A stretch of DNA of 64,000 nucleotides from Marisa cornuarietis (GCA_004794655.1 SMMW01000535.1:1302001-1366000); one strand, 5' to 3'; counted from the first letter of the stretch, positions 1 through 10,841 are shown. Notes: generated by a model from the letters alone, not told the origin. Translations and numbers: made by a program.

Positions 1-968
1 TCTCAAATACATTGTTTGCAAACGCCTCATCAATAGCTTGAGTGAAAACCCCGTATGCAGTATTCTGATTGTTTTAAACTGGTTGAGGGTGTAGTTCCAT
101 TCATATCTCTAAATGTTACAAAGACGAAGATTATATATATAATAGTGTGAACAACATAAGCCACAATAAAATAACGTAAGTAACAATACGTAAGCAGAGT
201 TTAGAAAATATTTTTTTCACAACTTGGCTCTGTCAGCATCAAGGCTCCCACAAAAAAACATTTATAAAATTAGTAAGTGACCGAAGCACTTGGGTACTAT
301 ATATTTTATGCAGTAGAAGACGATATAGTGGGATGAATAACCACGCAGCAAGTAAAAATGACAAGTCTGGTGGACTGATTTTAAGTTGATTTACATGACC
401 GAAAATAGTTATTTGCTTATGAGAAGTGACTGAATCATAGGCGATTAGGATACCTGATGAGTTTGTAGTCACAGAAAGAGAACCTCGTGTTCAAACGGTG
501 CGCGGAGAAGGGCGGTATCTCAGAGATGTTTAATTTTCTAGGGTTTTTTTTTCTTCATGGGACTTGTGATAGTTGCAGGTATCTTCAGCACTAACATTTC
601 CTCTTGGTTTAATAATTCAACCCAAGTTCTTCTGCAGTCGTACCTGAATCTCCAGGTAGGCAAACTTAACTGGGGTTCTCTTGAGTTGCCTCTCCTTCAG
701 TGCCTCCCACAGTGCTTTTCTAGAGGATCTTGTCTAATTTATTACTGAAAACAATGTCCACACCATTGCTTAGCAGGAGTTTCTTTCCACAGTAAAATGC
801 TTACCTGTCGTTGTTATGCCATTGCAAGTCTCTTGAGAAATACAAATTTTCTGGCGGCTAGAGAGAAAAAAATTACCAGGGCGAGTCTCGCGAGATAATT
901 TTCTCTGTTGAAAGTATGACACAATTTCCTCTACCAACTTATTAACATTTCTTTATGAGAAGAGCTCT
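1..968. other. No gene seen; AT-rich unique DNA
   Basis: I see no convincing coding frame, RNA gene or repeat boundary here. Two short open frames (minus 239-472, plus 557-748) have no recognisable domain and no splice or promoter context, so I treat them as chance ORFs. Confidence 0.5.
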
Positions 969-1234
969 GGGGCCAGCTGCACAACACATTTCTAATTTTA
1001 AACACGTTTAGATCCTAAATCTTTTTAGATAATCAGTTTAAAAAGCACACCACAATTTAAGAATTTTTAATACTAAAACTGCTTTAAGCAAGGTAAAGTT
1101 GTTTAAGTCTGACTTTCTGTTCTGTCAGTACAATTTTTTGTTCGTTTTTCTGCAATGCATCAAAATGGCTAAGAAGAGATTTTGCTTCTTTAGAACGGTT
1201 TTAAGGTTTAGAAACGTGTTGTGCAACTGGCCCC
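969..1234 (+). mobile_element. MITE, copy 1 (long terminal inverted repeats)
   Basis: A 266-bp element bounded by inverted ends: GGGGCCAGCTGCACAACAC on the left, and on the right the complement of GGGGCCAGTTGCACAACACG. The same sequence recurs in inverted orientation at 18944-19206, and a broken copy lies near 57259-57829. It is non-autonomous, with no coding frame inside. The GGCCAGTTGCACAA end resembles PIF/Harbinger-ISL2EU-type MITE termini as I recall them, so the superfamily is inferred. No clear target-site duplication is visible at this copy (flanks ct and ag). Confidence 0.8.
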
Positions 1235-1789
1235 AGTTTTTTTAAAAATATTTCCTTCATGCAAGTTTCTGATGTTTAAACAGTCGAAAAACTTATCCAT
1301 CTAGACATAGACATTTGAGCTCTCTGATGACTCCTAAAAACCAAAGCACCTCATTACTAAGCCAGCCTGATGACTAAGCACGTGGGCAGCTAGCCTGACA
1401 TTCATAGTACAGTAGGGCGTCAGATAAATGTAATCATGTTTGATATTTGCTCGGTATATATGCCTCTCTTGTTGTCAAGTATGATTCAAGCTAGTTATAT
1501 GTCACTAGGGTAGATATTTTCCACTGTTACTTGGCAGTATTTTGTCCCTTTCACTTCCACTTGCTAAAGAGGTTGTTTCTGTCTTGTGAGTTGAAGAAAA
1601 TGGATATTTCTGGTACAATAATATTTACTGTTTTGTACCAGACTCCTTCGGGATGACCATGGATTTGGTACAACTTCTGATTGGCAGGTGGCTTGTGGCT
1701 TGCTGAGGTTGTGGCTTTTAGTTAACCGCCTTTCAGCAGGCCATCAGCCTTCTAGAAAATATGAAGCAGTTCACCAGCTGCAGCTGAGA
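1235..1789. other. No gene seen
   Basis: Unique AT-rich sequence between the MITE and the transposase-like relic. I see no open frame of note, no repeat boundary and no RNA gene. Confidence 0.5.
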
Positions 1790-1791
1790 GA

Positions 1792-1974
1792 TTAAAAAAC
1801 AAGGGCATATTTTAAATTTGAATTTATGTCTACAGTGCAGAACACCAATGTCTGTATTGCCTGATAATGATGCAGACTGTCAAGATGTCTACTGTGTTCG
1901 TTAACAAAGTTAACCAGTTCCCCAGTTCGCCTGTCAAACACTAAGTCATCTGCTAACGATATTTCCTCGTGCAC
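1792..1974 (-). pseudogene. Possible P-element/THAP9-like transposase relic
   Basis: The minus-strand frame reads HEEISLADDLVFDRRTGELV followed by NFVN. This recalls the RNase-H-like catalytic start of P-element/THAP9-type transposases, where a line such as 'DEMKI..LVFD..TGE..GFV' carries the first catalytic Asp. In this copy the equivalent position reads HEE rather than DEM, so the first catalytic residue appears lost. The frame is closed upstream by a stop and ends after about 60 codons, so at most a small dead fragment remains. The match rests on memory of the motif, not an alignment. A chance resemblance is possible. Confidence 0.35.
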
Positions 1975-2070
1975 TTACACAACAAAACACTGGTTTCTAC
2001 CAAGCTCGGCTGCGGCAGATTTAGTTGTTCAGTCATGTCAGACGGAAGCTTTTCGCTTGGTCTAACCGAA

Positions 2071-2095
2071 TGACAATGACAATGACAATGACCAA
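2071..2095 (+). repeat. Short (TGACAA)n tandem
   Basis: About four head-to-tail copies of a hexamer of the type TGACAA. It is too short to be informative and lies just before the CA tract. Confidence 0.7.
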
Positions 2096-2179
2096 CGTTA
2101 TTTGCAGTGGGCAATTTGAATACGGGAACGTGCTCTCGTTCAACAGCGAAAACAACGAGAAATGAAAAAGAAGTGGACA

Positions 2180-2183
<4 letters not shown>

Positions 2184-2267
<84 letters not shown>
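2184..2267 (+). repeat. (CA)n microsatellite, 84 bp
   Basis: An uninterrupted dinucleotide CA tract of about 42 units. The poly-Cys/Val open frames that cross it on the minus strand are translation artefacts. It lies downstream of the candidate exon at 2905-3138 and could fall within an intron. Confidence 0.98.
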
Positions 2268-2272
<5 letters not shown>

Positions 2273-2314
2273 AAAAACTTACAACAAGGATAATCATATA
2301 TGCACCTACAACAT

Positions 2315-2338
2315 CACACACACACACACACACACACC
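2315..2338 (+). repeat. (CA)n microsatellite
   Basis: A second CA tract of about 12 units, 48 bp beyond the first. The two may be remnants of one longer tract. Confidence 0.95.
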
Positions 2339-2904
2339 ATTGACAGCTCATCTAAGATTAAGCAGCTGAACTGCAGATGGTACAAATGATTTCAGATCTC
2401 TATTACTTTTACATATAGGCATGGCATAGCGTATACCAGAGCTTACTTATACAAATTCGTTTGATAGTACATGTTCAGGTAATGATAAAATGCATGAAGC
2501 TTTCCTAGCTATTTGTTGGTCACAAAAAGAAGCTCAATCCCTCTGTTTGATAACCATAATCTTTGAACAGATGTTCAGAACACTGTTCAGACTATTCCTA
2601 TCATGGACAGAGAGATTGCGAAGCCAGCATACAAATGAGAAAGATAGAAGACAATGAATGACTGGTAAAAACGGCCTAAGATTGCTTGGCTAACTGAAAA
2701 ACTATTTAACTTGTGCAGAAGGTGCATTCTTTGTTGACCACGTTAACAATGGGTTCGGTGTTCAAATTCCATTTGAACTGGCTATCAAAAACAGATACCC
2801 GAAGGAGTATCTGTATATAATCACATGTATATACTCACAAAGAGGTGATAAACCAAAGGCAGCTTTCTGACACCGATGTTTCTGAGAATGGCAATGGTTC
2901 TTAC
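2339..2904. other. No gene seen; possible intron
   Basis: No coding frame is supported. If the minus-strand exon at 2905-3138 is real, this stretch would be the beginning of its downstream intron, which starts with GTAAGA. Confidence 0.4.
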
Positions 2905-3138
2905 TTGTAATAGCTTCTTGCTGCTCTTGACAAAAAATTGTCTGTATTGGATCTTTGATATCGGAGGCCAGTTTTGCTTTAGACTGTTGGACATTGCTGG
3001 ATTATATTCTAAATAATTATCTTCCAACTGGATTTTAAATATCAGGCTTTGAGTTTCAAGATTTAATTTCCTTTCCTTCAAATCTTTAACTGACAGAAGA
3101 CGAAGTGAATCGTTTGGCTTGTAGGGCTCTGCAGACAT
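2905..3138 (-). CDS. Candidate first coding exon, unrecognised protein
   Basis: On the minus strand an ATG (A at -3) opens a frame of exactly 78 codons, beginning MSAEPYKPNDSLRLL and including a charged segment SVKDLKERKLNLETQ and then KQNWPPISKIQYRQF. It runs into ACAA|GTAAGA, a strong 5' splice-site sequence apart from the A at -1. The splice would be phase 0. The frame stays open for 27 more codons past the donor, so an unspliced 105-codon ORF (to 2821) is the alternative. The composition is protein-like: rich in K, E, L and Q, helical in character, with no low complexity. I do not recognise a family. No downstream exon or upstream promoter could be identified by eye. Confidence 0.33.
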
Positions 3139-5439
3139 ATTTCAGGTTTTATTTTTCATTTCCCAAGGCCCCTTTTGGCTGCATACACATGGTTCACGCT
3201 GCTTTTTCACCTTCTGATAATTAAAGCAGGCTGTTGACCTGGTACAGGCGGCTGTTTTCAGATGACTGTCAGAAAGAACAGGATGTGGTATCGAGATCAG
3301 CTAAACGCTGCAGTTATGTTTCAGTGATGCCGGTGCACACTGGTTTTTAACTGAACTCTTTCTGAAAGACAGAAACTGTTAAATATAAAATATTCGCAAT
3401 AAATCAAGTCTAAAGAGATATTTTGAAAAGAACATTACTGATGCAAAAGTATTTTCGTATTGCAGGCGGCACCGACTATCAAAATATCAGCAGTGATGAC
3501 CGAGAACTGCCTCAAAAATTATATATTTCTGTCTACAAATCTAATGTAACTATTGTTCTTCTTTCACTCAGCTTTATTTATTACGAATAACATCAGCTGA
3601 GTTTATGAAAGATGTGCATACATTCAGCATTCAAACGGAGAGGAAAGATTTCCCATCTTTGAAAGAGTTTGATTGTAGCGGAAAATCTTTTTTTCCATGA
3701 TTGATTGAAGGTGCTCGACTCCGCCATTCTCGAAGGTAACGCCGGAAGATACGCTTACAAAATGCGCGAACTAAATAAGTTTTCACTGTGTCCATAGCAG
3801 ATGGTCCAGATGCTAGGGGAAACCGACAACAAGGGGTCGAAGACAGAGTTTGCACAGCCACAGATTTGCAGAAGCCAATACCCTGAATTCCTAAAATGAA
3901 TCCAAGACAGAAACTTGGCATTATCCCCATTGGTTTGGCCCATAACAAATCGACTGCATCCTGCTGCCAAGACATTTCACACCCATCAAAAAGGCCAAAG
4001 GTCATATCCGGACACGGACATAGCCAGCTACAGTGACCTTGTCTGAACGAGCCAGAAGCTTAAGACAAAACCAGACAGTGCTACATTTACTCTGAGCTAG
4101 AGAAGTCGAGGAGTGCATACATTGCGGAGAACTTCAGTGCACGTCGAAGGTAAATTTGCCCCTATGAACCACAGTATACGACAATGTAGACACACTGGCA
4201 GGGAACATTGAAGAGGTGCCATCTTCTTACAGTAGATGAAAACGTGCTAGGGAGTCAAAGATGAAGAAACAGTCCTGGGTCAATAATGATAGATCTCTGT
4301 GTTCAAAGGATGATTTTGAAGAAAGGGAGAGAGAAGAAAAACATCAACTCGAAAGCAACAACCACGTACAAAATAACGCACCACGAGAACATAAAGGGGA
4401 TAAAAGAGCCGAAGATAATGGGATCGAGGAGTAATAGAGTAGCACAGAGGAGGCTGTATTAAGTCCTGCGCACACTTACCCCAGCATGCGTACGACAAAT
4501 TACAAACACATTACAAGCACTTTTACGAGACCCCGCAGACGAAGGTGGCGGAAAGTGGAGACTGCTGATCTTCATTTGTAGCTGATGAATAATGGAGACG
4601 TTTGACATACAGCTGAAGTCACAGAGCTGGAGAGTAAAGACAGTTGATGATGGAGAGCGGTCAGAAAGGTGGAAGTCATGAGAAAGTATACTGCTTAGGG
4701 AGCTGGATGAAGACGCTGACAACACAGCTCATCCATCGGATGGTAGAACCAGAATGTCATTCTTTGTTAATCACAGGTTTTCGATCGGTCTTTTTGTGCG
4801 GCTTCACGCAGACATGTTAAATAAACTGCCTCTGCGTGACATCTATTTTTCTTGAAAATGACTTCGTGCAAATGACACACGCAAAGACATAAGACCCAGG
4901 GCGCTATTCATCCACACACTAAACGAGGTGAAAACAAAAAGGCCAACGACCAAAGACCTGAAGACAGAACAACAAAAAGCTTCAGAAGACAGCAATGGCC
5001 ACCATCAACGAAAAGCACTGCTGTGCTAAACCAGTAGACTGAACACTGCAAAGACCTGTACGGCTTCTAGGTGAGGACAGAACCAACATCCTCCAAAGTA
5101 ACCCGACGACAAACAGCAAACTTGTATATGAACATAGGCAGTCTGTGCGTTGCTGACAACATTGATTTGATAGCAGGCAGCAACACCAGAGGGCAAGGCA
5201 CACGGGCAGTGTATATGGCAAGGAGACCAGCACAGACTAGAGTAAGTTATGGTTAACACCAAAGGCCACAGTAACGATATACACGAAGGGAGAATAACTT
5301 AATTTAAAAAATGAAAAAACTGAGAACCAGACTTTGTAAATATCGCAGTTACAAGGCACAAATCTACTTCATGATTGCAATAGTGATATCAGTAATGGCT
5401 TTGGTGAATAGGATTCGGTGAAGCAGTATCATTAGGTTT
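3139..5439. other. No supported gene
   Basis: The longest open frame is minus 3631-4005 (124 codons). Its composition is unremarkable, a second frame overlaps it, and I see no recognisable domain. Several frames between 4280 and 5262 overlap one another on both strands, as chance ORFs do. No mobile-element boundary was found. Confidence 0.45.
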
Positions 5440-5614
5440 GCTACATAACCTGTACAAATCTGTAAAATTTTAATTTCTTATAGTTTTTTATAGCTTGCTA
5501 CATAACATGTACAAATATGTAGACTACACAACTTCTCATAGTTCCCACACAGTTTTCTACGTGTCTTGTACGAATCTGTAGACTGTACAACTTCTTGTAG
5601 TTTCCATACAGTTG
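5440..5614 (+). repeat. Three-unit degenerate minisatellite, ~59 bp period
   Basis: Three diverged head-to-tail units start at about 5440, 5497 and 5556 (57, 59 and 59 bp). Each carries a variant of GCTACATAACATGTACAAAT, followed by TCTGTAGACT and then ACTTCTTGTAGTT with a T-rich end. Units 2 and 3 share the most sequence. The minus-strand frame over units 2-3 (repeating KLCGNYEKL-like residues) is a by-product. Confidence 0.8.
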
Positions 5615-5740
5615 CCGGATAAGAGACGTGAACTCTCGTTGTTGATGTAAAAGAAGGAATCCAGAAATTGGAGACCAAGTGCCCTGGACGTTGAATTTCC
5701 TACATGAATCCTAAAGCCAATTAATATGTACAGACCAATC

Positions 5741-5782
5741 GTTGGAAAAGCGCTTTATAAATGTTCATTGTTATTATCATTC
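5741..5782 (+). repeat. Retroposon-like tail fragment
   Basis: The sequence AAAAGCGCTTTATAAATGTT followed by a (CATTGTTATTAT)-type tail. A GCGCTTTATAAATG...(TTATTA)n motif is, as I recall, a common 3' end of dispersed repeats in many invertebrate and fish genomes. The 5' boundary is not visible. Confidence 0.4.
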
Positions 5783-7723
5783 AAATGTCCGGAGTATGGT
5801 AACCAGTTGGGAAGCGCTTAAAGATAGTCCGCTTATGGTGTATGTTTGTGTAAGTAATTTCTTCCAGATAATGACTTATCCTTTTTAACAAATTTTCTTT
5901 TAATACAGAAAGTAATTTATGTTGCAAGAAAATACGTGTTTATATATCTAGAATTTGCCCACCCTTGAATCGATCAGACAAAACTGCACGAGGACAAACA
6001 AAGCCACATGTCTTTCCTCTTCCTTCACTTCAGCGTCGAAACTTCAGGCTCAGGTGATGAGAGTCGGCAGTCCAGTCCCCGTATGTATATCTAGGCCCAC
6101 CCCATTCCCAAGAGAGGTGAGGAACCCCACGTCTGCACTTTTTGAAGTCGACAGAAAACTGTGTCTATAGTCTCCGCCTGTGGCAGGAGAAGACCCGGCA
6201 GACGACCCGTCAGACGACGAACTGTCGGTGTTTATAGACAGACATCTTTCAGTGAGTCTGACAGAGTGAATTTGTCTCATTAGTGCCTCCCAGCGGAAGT
6301 GGTCAGGGGTATAGGTTATTGAGCCTAAAGGAGAAATTATTCAAGGTCTGACTGCAAGACAGTTCTTCACTTGTGAAAATAAATAAATAACCTATAACGA
6401 GTTCCACGCCAGAAAAAAACTTGTTAATTTACATTTTTCACTAATTAGATGGGGGCGAATTTTGGCCACGGTTTCATTAACGTGTAGTGGTTAAAGGTCA
6501 CATGATGAATAAAGTCGCTTAAGGATTGTAAATAAAATAATAACGATGAAGTCATACAAGTGCACTACGGCTTGTCGGCTTATTTAAGTCCAAGAGGAGA
6601 TCATCATCATCCCTTGCTACTACTAAGAGCACGGGATAAAAGATATAAACTACAAGATATCTGTAAGAAGTATAAGCAGCAGCAGAAGAAGAAAAAGCAA
6701 AAGAAAAGAGAGAGAAGCGAAAACCAGGGGGACAGAACTTGCGGAGTCTGGAAGACCGTTTTTCTCCATCAGAAACCCGGATGAGTGGCATCCTCTCGTT
6801 ACAAGCCCCTTCATCTCCAGACTGACTATGTCTGTACGTGACTGCGAAGCTTGTCTGACAGGTCATCAGGGCACGGGGAGAGTCGCAATCACTCGCGCCA
6901 TTTCTTTCTTTCATGCTCTAAAATTACTTTGAACAGATGACTACTTTTCCCCCACTAGGCCTCCCATAACGTCCATCGTCAGTCAAGGAAGGATTAGCTC
7001 AAATCCCTGAAGTATTATTGAAAAAAAGGAAATAAGATTAAGGAGAAATTCATGGAAGTGCGAGATCTGAGCAGACGACAAGGGAAGACATTTAATACAG
7101 ATAGAGATACAATCTCCACTCTGCTTGCAACTTCCAACACTTTTTTTGGGAACCTTTTGAAAGAAAAATGATGATCGTTACAGTTATAAGACTTTTCTGT
7201 TGCCATGTTTCACATAAATTTTCTCTTTGTTCGTTTCTGAAATTTGCAACACAAGAACGTGGATGCGTGCTAGTATATATATATATACGGGGAGGACTTA
7301 CATCTTGTGCACGAGATTTTGTAACTATTCCAATCATCAGAATGACCTAACTAAAGCATATGTTAGCTAGCTTAATTAAAAGACTATTAAAGTAATCTAA
7401 GCTTTAGTCATGTGTGTAGGACATCCTTAAAGTCGGAATGAAAGAGGTTTTAGCAAATTTCTGTATTTACTAATCAAATATTTCATGCAGTAATGAGCAG
7501 AGGTCCCCAGTCTCTCATAGAAATGAGACCCGTTTCTCAGTCCTATGAGCCTGTTGTAACCTGCAGTCATACCCCCGAGACCTGAGAATCAAGAAAGTCC
7601 AGATCTTGGCCGAGCAAGCCGTCGTCGTGGTAGTAGCCACACGACACAGTCAAATGTAGCCGACAAGTAAGTTCGGTGAGAACAGCGGACATAATCTTTT
7701 GTCGTTCGGAGAAGAGTAGGTGC
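5783..7723. other. No supported gene
   Basis: A Ser/Gly-rich minus-strand frame (6050-6280, containing SSSSDGSSAGSSPATGG) and an Lys/Gln-rich plus frame near 6660-6720 (from an AGCAGCAGAAGAAGAAAAAG purine run) are the only notable translations. Neither has enough support to call. A short TA run lies at about 7270-7287. Confidence 0.45.
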
Positions 7724-7759
7724 GAGAGAGAGAGAGAGAGAAAGAAAGAAAGAGAGAGC
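7724..7759 (+). repeat. (GA)n/(GAAA)n purine microsatellite
   Basis: A run of GA units, a short AAAG segment and GA again. A pure simple repeat. Confidence 0.9.
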
Positions 7760-7873
7760 TCTACCTGGCGCTAGATGAACACACTAAATAAGATTGTGCA
7801 ATGACAAATCTGCGTTCGTAATCTCATTTCAATAACGGCATTATTTTTATTCTCAAGATACGCGCTCTAGGCG

Positions 7874-7899
7874 AATAAATAAATAAATAAATAAATAAT
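7874..7899 (+). repeat. (AATA)n microsatellite
   Basis: About six AATA units. This kind of tract often marks the tail of a plus-strand retroposon, but no body is recognisable upstream. Confidence 0.9.
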
Positions 7900-9346
7900 A
7901 TAACGTGTAAAATTTACGGTAAGCTGGTTGGCAAACATGTTTGTCCATTTAATTAAAGTTGCTTAAAAGTTTTAAAGAAAGGAGTCATGAAAACTTGTAA
8001 CAGGGCTCAATTTTTAATATGCGGATCCCTTATCAGTTTTATTTCGATATTTTGAAATGGAAAAAGGGAAGAAATTAAAAAAAAACCACGCACACAAATA
8101 TCTTTCTCCTGCCGATGAACAAAAACTTTACAAAAAACAGTTAATAAGAATACCAGAAGGTGCAAAGAAAAGGGCATGTAACTGAAAGTTGCAAGAAAAT
8201 AATATCTCAATAACAAATTTTAAAAACCTCGGTCACGTGCACGGTGTCTCTGAAGACTGTTAACAATGCGGTCACACACCCGACGTGTCTGTATGAAAGT
8301 TTGGCGTATTCCCTCAACTCCTCTTCTTTTCAAAAACCTGCGTTTGGCTTGAGATTGCGTGGCTCTCATCAACACGTCTGCAAGTATACTTTAGACAGCA
8401 AGTAATAGTATTACATGTCTCTAGCACAGCCTTACACAAGCTTGTAAAGCCGTTGTTTTTTTTTCTCTCGCTCCATCCTCTCTTCAAATGTTGTATTAAA
8501 GGTCTGCTGAAGTTTCGAGGAGTTCTTATAGTCACAGAAAAAACCCAACTGCGATCTCAAAAATTCCGCACATGATCAACGCAAACTGCAGAAAGATCTC
8601 AATTTATTCGGGAAAGAGCAGAAATTATAGAATCGCAGAAGGGTGTGGGGTAGAAGCACCTGAGGGCAAAATGTGCTTAAATTCTCTGTACGCGCGGCGA
8701 AGTGCAAAAAAACATTACATGACAATCTGAAGAAATCAGGAAGCACTAAACGAGTTTACTAATCCTTGATTTTTTCTCCAGGAAAACTGAAGTGCGATTT
8801 TTTTGTCACTCTCTACGAGAGCTCATAATGGAATAAGTGAAGGAAAAATGAATAAAAGTAGAAAACAGACATTTCTGCTTCGCGCTTTCAAGACTCATAA
8901 ACAGCAGCAAAAGACAAAGGAAAAAAAAGACTGAAAGAAGAAACCAAAGAAATAAAGGAAAAAGGATGAAAATGTACGAAAGAACGAGAAGAAAAGGGGT
9001 GAAAAATATAAAGAAAGAAGGAAATAAAATGAAGATTTAAAGGAGAAAGAAGAAGAACAAAAGCGGAAATTACAAATGATTTCCTCAGAAGAGAACAGTA
9101 GGAGTTTTGAAGTAGAGCACTAAGAGGACAATTCACCCCATACATGGTCCGTGTCAAAGAAAATCAAATCCACGAAAATGTAAATGACAAGGAAAAGGAT
9201 GCAGAAAAGGCTCAAAATTAAATAGAGAACAGAGTTAGATTTCTTTATAAAGAAATGTTTTTTCAGAAGTTCTAAACTGGTACATCATGCATAATGTATG
9301 CATTTTTTACCCAACCAATGATGTTGCATTTTCTTGATGACGTGAA
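7900..9346. other. No gene seen; contains a purine-rich tract
   Basis: About 8895-9065 is almost entirely A and G on the plus strand, giving Phe/Ser-rich frames on the minus strand (8888-9157) that are compositional artefacts. Nothing else is distinct. Confidence 0.5.
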
Positions 9347-9420
9347 GGGTCTAACTCAGTGGTTACGAACTCCAATTAGTCGAAAGTTATGGGTTCCTGA
9401 ATGGGGTAAACTTATACTTA
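9347..9420 (+). mobile_element. Worn tRNA-derived SINE head (possible)
   Basis: TAACTCAGTGGTTACGAACT resembles a tRNA-derived box A (TAGCTCAGTGGTTAGAGC). About 40 bases later GGGTTCCTGAATGGGG resembles a mutated box B (GGGTTCGAATCCC). Spacing and order fit a pol III promoter. No TSD was found, and the sequence is too diverged for a working tRNA gene. Confidence 0.4.
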
Positions 9421-9818
9421 CATGGACAGGGAGTGACTGAGCAGGCGGCCTTATCTCCTGAACGCAACCTCAAAGAGCGCATGGATTCCTTTCTGCTTTA
9501 CCTCCCCTCTCCCAAAGCTCAAGAAAAATTAGAAAATTAGGTTTCCGAATGAGCTTAAACTCTAGGCATTCAAAGCCCGATCGAAATGTCTTTTTCCAGA
9601 AGACGATTACAGATTGACAACACCGCATGATTGAATGGACCGAGGTTTACAACAATGGAACAAACTAGAAGTATGTGGCAGATGGCTAGGCTAAAGCTAA
9701 AACAATTTTTTTTCCTTTGAAATTTGGCGAGTGGAATCTCGTAAACAAGGAATAAAGTTGAGTCAACCGGAAGTAAAAGACAAATAAAGTACATCTATTG
9801 CCAGGCCCGAGAGAGCGG

Positions 9819-9826
9819 TGACGTCA
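9819..9826 (+). promoter_or_regulatory. Perfect CRE palindrome TGACGTCA
   Basis: A full cAMP-response-element palindrome, GGTGACGTCAGACT in context, 46 bp upstream of the ATG of the short open frame at 9873. An 8-mer is expected about once per 65 kb by chance, and another occurs at 34987. On its own it is weak evidence. Its proximity to a start codon makes it worth recording. Confidence 0.3.
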
Positions 9827-9872
9827 GACTGGTGCTTGCAGTTTGTAATCATTTCGCTACCTTGGAGTCCAA

Positions 9873-10052
9873 ATGGCTTTTGTGTCCGACCTCGGGTCAT
9901 TAGAGGCAGACGAAATTGTCCTTGCTTACGATGCTATTTTGTTGTCAGGAGGCACAAAGATCTTTGCAAGAAAAGCACCTAATTACACAAGAGATTTTCA
10001 TGTCCTTCGGTGCAAAGGTGTTTTGCCCTGGCCTGGTTTATGGCGCATCTAA
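9873..10052 (+). CDS. Candidate 59-codon ORF or first exon, unrecognised
   Basis: An ATG with G at +4 (CCAAATGG) and an in-frame TAA 27 bases upstream opens a 59-codon frame starting MAFVSDLGSLEADEIVLAYD. It continues through AILLSGGTKIFARK and CKGVLPWPGLWRI to TAA. The residue mix is protein-like, without low complexity. A potential but poor donor (AAAG|GTGTTT) lies at 10017. A CRE sits just upstream. I recognise no family. It could be a small peptide, a first exon, or chance. Confidence 0.22.
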   Translation: MAFVSDLGSLEADEIVLAYDAILLSGGTKIFARKAPNYTRDFHVLRCKGVLPWPGLWRI

Positions 10053-10240
10053 AAAAAAAATTCTGATGCGGAATAGAATGTAAGACGGTTTGATCAAACA
10101 CTGGACTGCAGGTAGAGCAACAACACAGGCACATACATAAGAAACGGCAGACCGACAAAGAGACACAAACACACGCAGAAAGACACATATAGACAAGACA
10201 TCAGCGGAGGCTAGAACTCACCCTCTCTCTCTCCTTATGT

Positions 10241-10241
<1 letters not shown>

Positions 10242-10300
<59 letters not shown>

Positions 10301-10333
10301 AACAAACAAACAAACAAACAAACAAACACACAC
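10242..10333 (+). repeat. (CA)n followed by (CAAA)n
   Basis: About 27 CA units pass into about eight CAAA units and return to CA. A compound microsatellite. Confidence 0.97.
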
Positions 10334-10393
10334 CTTAATACTTTCATAGGCCGACAAGAAGCACTGACCAGTTAATGTCAACCTATTTTCAGA

Positions 10394-10576
10394 GGGAGGT
10401 CCGGTGTCGCAACGGTTAGCGCCTGTCACCAAGGGTTGGCTGTCCTGGGTTTGGCTCTCGTCTCGGGCACACTGTTCTTTCTCTGCATGTGGCATTTGTT
10501 TACAGGGCTGGTTACCTTACCGTGGTATAGCCTTAGTTGTTGACTCGGAGTAAAACACCAGTACCCCCCCCCCTCG
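10394..10576 (+). mobile_element. SINE A, copy 1 (tRNA-derived)
   Basis: The head GGTCCGGTGTCGCAACGGTT then AGCGCC carries a box-A-like motif. TCCTGGGTTTGGCTCTCG corresponds to box B, which reads GGGTTCAGTTCTC in copy 3. A conserved body (CTGTTCTTTCTCTGCATGTG, then GGCTGGTTACCTTACCGTGG) ends in CTCGGAGTAAAACACCAG and a C-rich run. It is flanked by a perfect 10-bp TSD, TATTTTCAGA, at 10384-10393 and 10577-10586, so both ends are defined. Two further copies lie at 49190-49332 and 52813-53000. It was mobilised by target-primed reverse transcription using a LINE in trans (known for SINEs). It encodes no protein. Confidence 0.9.
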
Positions 10577-10586
10577 TATTTTCAGA

Positions 10587-10809
10587 ATAATAAATATGCA
10601 CTGTAGAACAATCTTTTCAGGTCATGCTGACCACCATTGAGTTCTTTTCCATATTTAATATGTGAAGTCAGCATAAAGAGGAAAAAGCAGAATCTGGGTA
10701 AAATGGGCAAAAGCGGGATAATAGAAATATATCTGGGAGTAGATTTAAGTCTTGTCTCACTCCTCTCCACCTCATCGTTCTCTTCATTTTTTTGTTGTCC
10801 GCTCCCTGT

Positions 10810-10841
<32 letters not shown>

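Noticed and set aside
1953..2351. Long Cys/Val frames over the CA tracts
   Set aside because: Pure (CA)n translates as alternating residues on both strands. No coding evidence outside the tract.
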